Shown piece by piece: positions 1-6,317 of a stretch of 13,454 nucleotides of DNA (its first letter is position 1; every line of letters begins with the position of its first letter). Source of the stretch: Candidatus Caldarchaeum sp. Lineage in GTDB: Archaea > Thermoproteota > Nitrososphaeria_A > Caldarchaeales > Caldarchaeaceae. The notes beneath the pieces were generated by a model. That model saw only the letters and a list, made by a program, of their open reading frames with translations. It was not told the origin of the DNA and made no database searches. The stretch covers positions 1 through 13,454 of the forward strand of contig JANWZT010000019.1 of assembly GCA_025054515.1 (NCBI GenBank), in the 5' to 3' direction. The position numbers and the translations under genes are program-made.

Positions 1-158
1 ACACAAACATCCACATCGCTTCCTTCGGTAAAATCTCCACGGGCGTAGGAGCCGAACAAAACAACGCATCTAACCAAGTAGCCCGCCTCCTCAAGACCTC
101 CGACAAACCGGAAAACCTTTTCCACCGCCTGTTTCTTCAGCTCATCTTTGAAGGACAA
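1..158 (-). CDS. MNT-type nucleotidyltransferase, N-terminal part (cut by window edge)
   Basis: This partial minus-strand frame reads a short amphipathic helix and then CVVLFGSYARGDFTEGSDVD. That is the DNA polymerase beta-like nucleotidyltransferase signature, with GS, ARG and the first metal-binding DxD. Proteins of this MNT (minimal nucleotidyltransferase) class commonly pair with HEPN proteins. Some such pairs are toxin-antitoxin systems in which MNT transfers AMP to the HEPN partner. The gene lies directly downstream of the HEPN gene and overlaps its end by 17 bases if the TTG at 156-158 is the start. An in-frame TGA three codons before that TTG leaves no earlier start. The next candidate is a GTG ten codons further on. 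The rest of the protein lies outside the window. Confidence 0.85.
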   Translation of the reverse strand, partial: MSFKDELKKQAVEKVFRFVGGLEEAGYLVRCVVLFGSYARGDFTEGSDVDVC

Positions 159-534
159 CGCTTTTCACCCAAGTCAGAAGCTCCGAAGCCATCTGGACAG
201 CCTGCACCGCCATCTTTTCAGTGTACCTATCTTTGGCGGGGCCTGATGAATAGGCGTTTGGATACCGGGTGGGAATGTAGTACTGGTCAAGCAGTTTCAC
301 ATGTTCCTCGAATTTCCGAGCCTCCGGAAGATGCGACACAACCTCGTCCAACAGCTCCGTCAAAGCATGGCCGCGTCTTTCCACGCCCAACCTTTGAAGA
401 ACAGCTTTCAGCCCAAGCTCAGCCGCCTGCTGCGAGCTGAAACAAACTTTGCTCCATCTCCCGGTTTTCAGCAGGTCGACCGCCGCCCCAAGAAAATCTT
501 CGGCGTCAGCGAGAAGGTCTTTCGACCGGTCCAT
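142..534 (-). CDS. HEPN-domain protein (COG2250-like), partner of the MNT protein
   Basis: A 130-residue, mostly helical protein. It has the N-terminal helix typical of this HEPN group (KDLLADAEDFLGAAVDLL), a QQAAELGLKAVL helix, the GHALTELL turn and the conserved YIPTRYPNAY segment at residues 86-95. I recognise this as the archaeal COG2250-type HEPN family, usually encoded beside a nucleotidyltransferase as here. The R-x4-6-H ribonuclease motif of HepT-type toxins is not visible near the C-terminal helix, so a toxic RNase role is doubtful. A structural or ligand-binding role with the MNT protein is equally possible. I chose the ATG at 532-534; a GTG lies directly before it. Longer frames reach 648 but would overlap the upstream gene and add an unrelated arginine-rich tail. 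The gap to that upstream gene is 38 bases on the same strand, so cotranscription is plausible. Confidence 0.85.
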   Translation of the reverse strand: MDRSKDLLADAEDFLGAAVDLLKTGRWSKVCFSSQQAAELGLKAVLQRLGVERRGHALTELLDEVVSHLPEARKFEEHVKLLDQYYIPTRYPNAYSSGPAKDRYTEKMAVQAVQMASELLTWVKSVVLQR

Positions 535-572
535 CACGATAACATGCGGTTGGATGTTTTTATGTTGTGTGT

Positions 573-1907
573 TTAGAAGGCTGAACGTGTGAAGTTGATT
601 TTTTCGACGACCGCGGCCGGCGCGTATGTCGGGATTTCTACCTCCCACCAGTGTATCCAGTGTGCTTCGTTGCTGAGGCTTCGTATGTTTTTGAGGATGT
701 TGAGGATGTTGTCGCTGAGCCGGAGGCCTTTGACTGGTTTTTCTATGCTGCCTTTTTTGATGTGGAAGAGGCCGTCTCTTGGTATGGTTGAGAATTCGCC
801 GGTTCGGTAGTTTTGGTAGCGGAGGTACCAGTCGTTGGTTATCCAGATGCCGTTGTCGATGTCGGAGACGAGTTTGTCGAATGGTTTGTCGCCTGTTTTG
901 CAGACGAGGTTGTAGGGATGTGGGACGATGAGGCCCGCGTTGGCTGTGGTGGATGTGTTGAATTTTTTCGCCGTCGTGCTGTTGTGGAGATAGGTTTTGA
1001 GGACGCCGTCCTCTATCAATATGTTGCGGCGTGTGGGAAGGCCTTCGTCGTCGAAAGGTGTCGCGCCGTAGGTGCCGGCCATCGTAGGGTCATCCCAGAG
1101 GCTGAACACAGGCGAAGCAACCTGCTGGCCGAGCAACCCGGTCAAAAACGACATCTCGCCGTCGACGTAGAAAGCCGAAGCCCATGAACCAACCTGCTCC
1201 AGCAAATGGGCGAAGGTCATCGGCCCGACCAACCCCTCATAAACACCTGCTTCGCCTTCGACCGGGTTGAGCGCCATCTTCGCTATCTCCCCGGCCTTGG
1301 AGCCGGCCATCTTCGGGTTGAACTGCTTCGGGTCTGCGGCCACGGACACGAAATGACCTGTGGCGTCGTCGGCGGCGAAAGCCCTCACCGAAATCTCCAA
1401 ACCCATCGAAGAAGCGGAAGCATCGACTCCACCGCTCGTCACCAACCTCATCTTGCCACGACTGTATACGAGGCTTCCGGCAACCCTTTTCGCACCGTTT
1501 TCCAACCCACCGTTCACAGCTTCTTCGACATATCCTACGAGGCTGTCTGAAGAAACTTCCGCCGCAGGAGGTCTGAGAAGAGCTTTGTCGTATTTGAAAG
1601 GCCCTTCCGGAAGAGGCGAATAGACATCCGGCTCGGGCGATGACTTGGCCGTCGAAACCACCTTCTTCACCAACTCATTCAAGGACTTGACTGAAACCTC
1701 TGTAGTCGATTGAACCGCTCGACGACCTTTCACGCTGACGTAAACATCCACAGACGTCGTCGAACCGTTCTTAGACACCGTGACTCGGTTGTTGGAAAAC
1801 CGTATCATCTGCCACATGGTTTCATGGCTCGAAACCACTACATCCGAAGCGCCGAGCCTTTGACCAAGCTTGACAAGCTTTTGCAGAAGAACCGAATCTA
1901 CCTTCAA
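573..1907 (-). CDS. TldD/PmbA family protein, PmbA (TldE)-like
   Basis: About 444 residues, the usual length for PmbA/TldE. The TldD/PmbA pattern runs throughout: an N-terminal helix followed by GASDVVVSS, a middle domain with GLEISVRAFAADDATGH, then WDDPTMAGTYGATPFDDEG, and RRNILIEDGVLKTYLHNSTTAKKF. The C-terminal end (IPTYAPAAVVEKINFT) matches the barrel that closes the family fold. The zinc-binding HExxxH of TldD is absent, which marks the PmbA/TldE type. In bacteria TldD and TldE form a heterodimeric protease that trims microcin B17 and degrades CcdA; archaeal roles are largely unknown. No TldD partner is encoded here. The start is uncertain. TTG at 1905-1907 fits family alignment and a TATA-like box about 29 bases upstream. 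TTG at 1932-1934 would add nine residues. Confidence 0.9.
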   Translation of the reverse strand: MKVDSVLLQKLVKLGQRLGASDVVVSSHETMWQMIRFSNNRVTVSKNGSTTSVDVYVSVKGRRAVQSTTEVSVKSLNELVKKVVSTAKSSPEPDVYSPLPEGPFKYDKALLRPPAAEVSSDSLVGYVEEAVNGGLENGAKRVAGSLVYSRGKMRLVTSGGVDASASSMGLEISVRAFAADDATGHFVSVAADPKQFNPKMAGSKAGEIAKMALNPVEGEAGVYEGLVGPMTFAHLLEQVGSWASAFYVDGEMSFLTGLLGQQVASPVFSLWDDPTMAGTYGATPFDDEGLPTRRNILIEDGVLKTYLHNSTTAKKFNTSTTANAGLIVPHPYNLVCKTGDKPFDKLVSDIDNGIWITNDWYLRYQNYRTGEFSTIPRDGLFHIKKGSIEKPVKGLRLSDNILNILKNIRSLSNEAHWIHWWEVEIPTYAPAAVVEKINFTRSAF

Positions 1908-1931
1908 ACCATTTCGACATCCGTAGCCCAG

Positions 1932-1940
1932 CAAATATAG
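1932..1940 (-). promoter_or_regulatory. Candidate TATA box for the pmbA-like gene
   Basis: Read on the minus strand this is ctatatttg, centred about 29 bases before the TTG at 1907, compatible with a leaderless transcript. A second, weaker T/A stretch (tttacta on the minus strand, 1953-1959) would fit the alternative TTG at 1934. The divergent plus-strand gene starts only 35 bases away, so the two promoters must overlap. Confidence 0.35.
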
Positions 1941-1974
1941 CTATCTCAAGGCTAGTAAACATTTTTTCCGTGGC

Positions 1975-3483
1975 GTGCAGACTAACGAAGGGTTGTCTGC
2001 CCTCGACTCCGTACTCGAAGAGAAAAACACCGAAGCCGTAATGTATCTGCCGTCGAAGAAAACACCCGAATACTTTGTTCTGGTTTCTAAGCAGCGGCAA
2101 GCCGTTAAACTTCTGAAGGATGAAAGGTTTCGGGTCTACCTCGTGGATAAATCCGCTTTCGTCGACGATGTTTTCAAGGCATCGTATGCGGAAGTTCTTG
2201 CCCACAGGCTGTTGCTGCCCTTCAAAGCCCTCAAGGGTGAAGGCCTGCTCCAGCAGCTGGAAAAAAGCTACAAACGGGAAATCGTTTTTCAGCTCGTCAA
2301 AGATTTGGTGGCGGAACACAAGGTGGCGGCCGTCAACCTCGTAATAGAGCCGCGCTATTTCCTTCACGAGAAGATACGTAGGCTGATGGAAGTCCTTCCC
2401 ATGATGAGAAGCGATTTGGCGGAGGCGTTGGCCGAGGATGAAAATGTTCTGCGAGGGTTCGAGGAAGCGGCCTCCGCTTACGTGGACGAAGGCCTGCTTG
2501 TCAAAGTGGATGAAGGGTTTTCGCCGACGCATGAGGCCGTGAGCAGGCTAAATAAGATTCCGGTTCTCGGAATCCCGGAACAGCTGAGAAGGCTGAACAT
2601 CATCAAGGCTTCGAAGGTGTTTTCGTTGTTGATGTTTGAGATGGTTTTCGAAAGGCCTTCGCAGCAATCGTTTTTGGAGGACCCGGAGCAGTTTGTATAT
2701 TTGCGGACGGCCCGAGGCCTCCAGGCTCTTTCCAAGCAGCTGGACATGATGGAGTTTGTGCGGGAATTTTTCGGCGGCGAGGCCCGGATACGGCGGATCG
2801 GGGGGTTGTTTAACTCGACCTACGTCATCGAAGTCGATTCGACCAAGTTGTTTGCGAAACGTTATCTGAGCTGGACCGATGTGAAATGGATTGCGGCGCG
2901 GATATGGACTGCTTGGGTGAAGGGTTTCTCCATCGACCCCGCCACAAGGCTCGCCAAGGAAATCTATTTCCGCGACTACCTCCGCAACCACGGCTTCAAC
3001 ACATCCGAAGTCGTGCACGTCAACTGGCGGGACAAAATCCTCTACACAAACTACATCGAAGGCCGTAGCCTGCTCGAATCATGGCTGGAAAAATCCGCTG
3101 ACAGACATGTTTTCGCCGAGAAAACGGGTCAGCTGCTGGCCCGTATCCACGACGCCGGCGTGCGGCTTGGCGACTGCAAGCCTGAATCGTTCATCAGAGC
3201 AGAGGATGGTAGGATGTTTGTGACGGATTTGGAGCAGTCGTCGTTTGACGGAGACCCTGCGTGGGATTTGATGGAGCTGATATTCTACCCCGGCCACTAC
3301 CTCGAGGCGGACGAAGCCGCCGCTCTCGCGGAACAGATCACGGAAGGATATCTTGAAGTCGGGAAACCCGAAGTGGTCAAGAAATCCCTCAAACCAGGAT
3401 ACGTCAGAACCATGTCCCTCTGGACGCCGCCGTGGGTTCAGATAGCGGTCGTCGACAGGGTCAAACAGGTTTTACGAGCTTGA
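1975..3483 (+). CDS. Two-domain protein with a C-terminal protein-kinase-like (Bud32/APH-like) fold
   Basis: A 502-residue soluble protein. Residues 1-260 form an all-unfamiliar N-terminal region: a beta segment (YFVLVSKQ), then FRVYLVDKSAF and long charged helices. I could not assign it with confidence; its helical part vaguely recalls nucleotidyltransferase-linked domains. Residues 270-440 look like a small kinase fold. They show a glycine-containing turn (GGLFNSTY), a lysine in FAKRY (K295), a helix glutamate in AKEIYF (E329), a catalytic-loop-like GDCKPES (D400, K402) and a metal-site-like TDLEQ (D418). GDPAWDLMEL follows. The metal-binding Asn of the catalytic loop is Ser (S405), and DFG is DLE. 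This fits atypical kinases or aminoglycoside-phosphotransferase-like proteins; activity is unproven. The GTG start at 1975 has no ribosome site. The 3' end overlaps the convergent gene by 23 bases. Confidence 0.75.
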   Translation: MQTNEGLSALDSVLEEKNTEAVMYLPSKKTPEYFVLVSKQRQAVKLLKDERFRVYLVDKSAFVDDVFKASYAEVLAHRLLLPFKALKGEGLLQQLEKSYKREIVFQLVKDLVAEHKVAAVNLVIEPRYFLHEKIRRLMEVLPMMRSDLAEALAEDENVLRGFEEAASAYVDEGLLVKVDEGFSPTHEAVSRLNKIPVLGIPEQLRRLNIIKASKVFSLLMFEMVFERPSQQSFLEDPEQFVYLRTARGLQALSKQLDMMEFVREFFGGEARIRRIGGLFNSTYVIEVDSTKLFAKRYLSWTDVKWIAARIWTAWVKGFSIDPATRLAKEIYFRDYLRNHGFNTSEVVHVNWRDKILYTNYIEGRSLLESWLEKSADRHVFAEKTGQLLARIHDAGVRLGDCKPESFIRAEDGRMFVTDLEQSSFDGDPAWDLMELIFYPGHYLEADEAAALAEQITEGYLEVGKPEVVKKSLKPGYVRTMSLWTPPWVQIAVVDRVKQVLRA

Positions 3484-4486
3484 CATACTCCATTCCCACC
3501 GCCTTGACCGAGCCTATCAAGAGGCTGTAATAGGTTCGCTGCTCTACACGGTCTTCGACTTTTTCGAGTTTGCCGTAGGCTTCGACCGTGTCTCCTTGTT
3601 GGAATAGGGCGGCGAATGTCGTGTCGTAGCAGACGAGTTTTTCTACGACGTGGTCGTTGATGTCTTCGACGTCGTATACGGCCGGTGTGAAGATGCTTTC
3701 GGATGTGTCGGTGATTTTGAGGATGGTTTTCCGTGTGCCGGCCGGTCTGCTGACGACGGAGCCGTATTCTTTCGCTGTTTCGGGGATTGTTTTGACGGCG
3801 TGAAGGGAGTAGGGTGTTCCTCGGAAGATTCCTCGTGTATGGCATCTTCGGGCGAGTTTTTCGGCTTCGGCCTCGGTTATCGGGTATTTGGACATGTAGT
3901 TTTTCACGAGCGCTGATATGACTGCGGCCCGGTTTTCATGTGTTTGGATGTGTTTGGATGCTTCGACGGTTTTGCGGAAGTTTTCGCCTCCGTAGATGAC
4001 GAGGTCGATGTCTGCGGCTGGGTTGCGTAGCTTCAGGAGGAGGGAGCCGGAAACCCCTAAAAATTCTTTCTTCACACCCGCTTCGGATGCGAGGCCGTCA
4101 ACGAGTTCGGCGCATGTTTCCTCCAGTTTGTTGACAGGTTTCCGCAGAAGCTCCGCCAGCCTCTCCTCGCATCGATGGTGTTTGACGATTTTTTCAACGG
4201 GAACGTAGATGAATTCCTCATCCGTGACAGGGTCTCTGTAGATAAAATCCGGTTTCAGGCGGCGGACTGTTTCGAGCATTTGCAAGACTTCACGCATGCT
4301 GTAGCTCGTCAAAACACGTCGGTAGGTAACCCCCTCCCTCGTCCATACGCCTTCGCCGGGAATGTATTTGAGGTATGCGAGAACACGGCCCGGTGGATGC
4401 GTATTCGAAACGACGCCGAAAATCCATCTGTCAGCTGTTTCGACGAAGTCGTGGTCGAGGTAGACGTGCCGCCTGTCCCTCAGCAT
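3461..4486 (-). CDS. COG1665-type predicted nucleotidyltransferase (second of a tandem pair)
   Basis: A 341-residue protein. Its N-terminus (HDFVETADRWIFGVVSNTHPPGRVLAYLKYIP) carries the HPP(G/D)RVxAYLxYxP pattern I associate with archaeal COG1665 proteins, followed by FIYRDPV. Residues 144-165 hold the nucleotidyltransferase signature GVSGSLLL and then DIDLVIYG, with D159 and D161 as probable metal ligands. YSLHAVKTIPET and FTPAVYDVEDI follow, then a C-terminal beta-rich segment that could be an OB-like fold (GDTVEAYGKLEKVEDR). The substrate is unknown. The ATG at 4484-4486 overlaps the end of the upstream paralogue by 7 bases, indicating translational coupling. The two share the same domain order but low identity. 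The gene converges on the kinase-like gene, with a 23-base overlap at the 3' ends. Confidence 0.85.
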   Translation of the reverse strand: MLRDRRHVYLDHDFVETADRWIFGVVSNTHPPGRVLAYLKYIPGEGVWTREGVTYRRVLTSYSMREVLQMLETVRRLKPDFIYRDPVTDEEFIYVPVEKIVKHHRCEERLAELLRKPVNKLEETCAELVDGLASEAGVKKEFLGVSGSLLLKLRNPAADIDLVIYGGENFRKTVEASKHIQTHENRAAVISALVKNYMSKYPITEAEAEKLARRCHTRGIFRGTPYSLHAVKTIPETAKEYGSVVSRPAGTRKTILKITDTSESIFTPAVYDVEDINDHVVEKLVCYDTTFAALFQQGDTVEAYGKLEKVEDRVEQRTYYSLLIGSVKAVGMEYVKLVKPV

Positions 4487-5397
4487 GGTCGACGGTTCAC
4501 CGGCTCCATGAAATCATCGGCGTCTAAACCCACGTTAAGCCTATGATATAGGCGTCCCGGTTTGACAACCCGCTCAAGCAACCCCCGCACCGTCAACCTG
4601 TCTCCCCTAACCCCCATCTCCGAAAACCTGCTCCGGAAAGAAATTACCTCGACAACTTCAAGCTCCCCACCGATGTTTCGCACACCATATCGGCAGGGAG
4701 TGTAGAAGCTGAAGGAGTCGTCGACGATTTCAACTGTTGTTTCATAGGGTTTTTCCGGGATGATGGCCGTATCGTCTCTGTTTTCCCACGATGTTTCTGG
4801 GATGATTTTCATGGTGTAGAGGAATCCAGCGTATTTTCCGGTGAGAATTTTTCTCCGCTCGGTTTCGATGGTCGGCAACGCTTTGGGTGTGTCGAGCCGG
4901 CTTTCGGAGAGGATTTGGATTGCTTCGGCGTCGACGGGCTTGAGGATGTCCTGTTGACGGAGCTTTTTGACTGCTCGATAGTGTTTTTCATCGCCGTAGA
5001 TGACGATGTCGATGTCGGATTTTTCGTCGGCCGTTCCGAGGAGTAGGGAGCCGGTGAACCCGTGTTCCACTCCCGCGTCAGATAGGATGTGGGATAGCTG
5101 GATGGCGGCTTCGACGAGGCGGGGCGGGCCTTTGATGGCTTTGGACGGGTAGATGGGTTGTTTGACGGATGTTTCGGGGACGGCTATGACGGGCCTTCCA
5201 AGGTAGGGGTCTTGGAAAACGTAGGCGGGGTTTTTCTCAGCCACAAACGCAAACCCTTCCCGAACGCTCTTCACTTTAACTCCTTCAATGATGCGTGGAA
5301 CGGCGTATATTCGGCCCGGCGGATGGACAAGACCCTTCACGGCATACACATCGCTGAACACGTCCACTAAATAACATCCTTCAACCAGCTTCCGCAT
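4480..5397 (-). CDS. COG1665-type predicted nucleotidyltransferase (first of a tandem pair)
   Basis: A 305-residue protein with the same order of motifs as its downstream neighbour: YAVKGLVHPPGRIYAVPRI near the N-terminus, YVFQDPYLGRPVIAVPE, then GFTGSLLL and SDIDIVIYGD at residues 113-136. The probable metal-binding pair is D128/D130. FLYTMKIIPETSW and FYTPCRYGV correspond to YSLHAVKTIPET and FTPAVYDV in the neighbour, so the two are paralogues kept side by side. The family is predicted to transfer nucleotides to an unknown acceptor. The ATG at 5395-5397 sits about 27 bases from the centre of a perfect TATA box (5421-5428), so the message is probably leaderless and carries both paralogues. 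Function is inferred from the fold signature only. Confidence 0.85.
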   Translation of the reverse strand: MRKLVEGCYLVDVFSDVYAVKGLVHPPGRIYAVPRIIEGVKVKSVREGFAFVAEKNPAYVFQDPYLGRPVIAVPETSVKQPIYPSKAIKGPPRLVEAAIQLSHILSDAGVEHGFTGSLLLGTADEKSDIDIVIYGDEKHYRAVKKLRQQDILKPVDAEAIQILSESRLDTPKALPTIETERRKILTGKYAGFLYTMKIIPETSWENRDDTAIIPEKPYETTVEIVDDSFSFYTPCRYGVRNIGGELEVVEVISFRSRFSEMGVRGDRLTVRGLLERVVKPGRLYHRLNVGLDADDFMEPVNRRPC

Positions 5398-5420
5398 CCA
5401 GCCGTTGGCCGAATACCAAT

Positions 5421-5428
5421 TTTATAAA
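5421..5428 (-). promoter_or_regulatory. TATA box for the nucleotidyltransferase pair
   Basis: The sequence tttataaa is its own reverse complement. Its centre lies about 27 bases before the minus-strand ATG at 5397, the spacing expected for an archaeal leaderless transcript. Confidence 0.7.
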
Positions 5429-5470
5429 CACAATTCGGCGAAAAAGCAAGAATTTGTGTATTCATTTGTT

Positions 5471-5483
5471 ACAATAAATACAT
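5471..5483 (+). promoter_or_regulatory. Candidate TATA box for the por operon
   Basis: An A/T-rich acaataaataca stretch is centred about 36 bases before the porG ATG at 5513. That would give a leader of roughly ten bases, which contains a weak gagg (5497-5500). The box lies in the 115-base divergent gap shared with the nucleotidyltransferase pair. Confidence 0.45.
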
Positions 5484-5512
5484 AACCTAAAAAACAGAGG
5501 CTTACAAATATT

Positions 5513-6076
5513 ATGATGATGAAAAAACCCAGAGAGGAGCATTTCGAATTAATCTTCGTGGGCCGGGGAGGGCAGGGAGTGGTCACGGCCAGCCGTGTTT
5601 TGGCCGAGGCCGCCCTCCTCGAACAGAAATTTGTACAGTCATTTCCTGAATTCGGGCCCGAAAGGTCGGGCGCCCCCGTCAAAGCCTACGCACGGGTCGC
5701 CTCCGCTCCGATTGAAATTCGGGCCCCTGTTGAAAAAGCCGATGCAACGGTTTTCTTCGAAAGCCGTTTGACGCAGGTCTTCAAACCCGTGGACATAACT
5801 CATTCTGGAGGAGTGGTCGTGATAGGTTGCAGAGAGCCTTCGAAGCTTTCTGTCGGCGACGGCCTCCAAGTCTTCACCTTAGACGCCCAAGAAATCGTCA
5901 CTTCTCTCCAGAGGCCTTTGTCGCTGAACATGGTGATGCTTGGAGCCGTCGCTTCTGCCACGGGAATAGTTTCGCTGGATTCGCTCAAAACAGCCGTCGG
6001 GAAAAAGTTCAGCCCCGTCGACCTTCAAGCCCTTGAACAGGGATTCATGAAGGTGGTGAAACATGAAACCGGTTAG
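5513..6076 (+). CDS. porG: Pyruvate (2-oxoacid):ferredoxin oxidoreductase, gamma subunit
   Basis: A 187-residue protein, the normal size for the stand-alone gamma subunit of archaeal 2-oxoacid:ferredoxin oxidoreductases. It opens with the family signature GRGGQGVVTASRVLAEA and continues with FPEFGPERSGAPVKAYARV, which binds at the CoA side in characterised relatives. With PorA, PorB and PorD it converts a 2-oxoacid, CoA and oxidised ferredoxin to acyl-CoA, CO2 and reduced ferredoxin in the cytoplasm. It is the first gene of a four-gene operon. Its 3' end overlaps porD by 14 bases. Three ATG codons in a row (5513, 5516, 5519) leave the exact start open; I took the first. Pyruvate is the likely substrate from the overall match, though 2-oxoisovalerate cannot be excluded. 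Confidence 0.95.
   Translation: MMMKKPREEHFELIFVGRGGQGVVTASRVLAEAALLEQKFVQSFPEFGPERSGAPVKAYARVASAPIEIRAPVEKADATVFFESRLTQVFKPVDITHSGGVVVIGCREPSKLSVGDGLQVFTLDAQEIVTSLQRPLSLNMVMLGAVASATGIVSLDSLKTAVGKKFSPVDLQALEQGFMKVVKHETG
6051..6059 (+). promoter_or_regulatory. Ribosome binding site for porD
   Basis: The run aggtggtga lies 3 bases before the porD ATG at 6063, inside the end of porG. It supports this ATG and translational coupling within the operon. Confidence 0.6.
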
Positions 6077-6317
6077 CGTCTACATCACCGTTCCCGGCTC
6101 TTCGGCGCAGAGGGACATGAGCGGATGGCGGAACAAAAAACCCGTCATAGACTACGGCCGATGCACCAACTGCCTCATCTGCTGGATATTCTGCCCTGAA
6201 CCCGCCATAATTAGGGAAGAAGGAAAAATAGTCATCGACTACATGCATTGTAAAGGATGCGGCATCTGCGCCGTCGAATGCCCACGCAAATGTATCGAAA
6301 TGGTGGGTGAGCTGTGA
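6063..6317 (+). CDS. porD: Pyruvate (2-oxoacid):ferredoxin oxidoreductase, delta (ferredoxin-like) subunit
   Basis: An 84-residue protein with two complete 4Fe-4S binding motifs. Cysteines 34, 37, 40 and 44 lie in CTNCLICWIFCP, and cysteines 63, 66, 69 and 73 lie in CKGCGICAVECP. This is the ferredoxin-like delta subunit that relays electrons from the TPP-bearing beta subunit to external ferredoxin. The N-terminal stretch before the clusters (PGSSAQRDMSGWRNKKPV) matches the delta-subunit extension that contacts the other subunits. The gene overlaps porG by 14 bases at its start, and its TGA overlaps the porA start (TGATG, 6315-6319). All ligand cysteines are present, so it should be functional. 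Confidence 0.95.
   Translation: MKPVSVYITVPGSSAQRDMSGWRNKKPVIDYGRCTNCLICWIFCPEPAIIREEGKIVIDYMHCKGCGICAVECPRKCIEMVGEL

Noticed and set aside
573..1934. Longer PmbA-like start at TTG 1934
   Set aside because: The extra nine residues (LGYGCRNG) do not look like the family N-terminus and the better TATA-like box fits 1907. I keep it as an alternative.
3461..3483. Convergent 23-base gene overlap as an antisense regulatory device
   Set aside because: Short 3' overlaps are common in compact archaeal genomes, and the same occurs at 9080-9083.
3941..3960. Exact tandem duplication of tgtttggatg inside a nucleotidyltransferase gene
   Set aside because: The ten-base unit would shift the frame if recently added, yet the frame is open and the downstream motifs are normal, so it is probably chance.
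5511..5525. Box C-like TGATGA as sign of a C/D guide RNA
   Set aside because: It is explained by the run of ATG codons at the porG start, and no CTGA box lies at a suitable distance.
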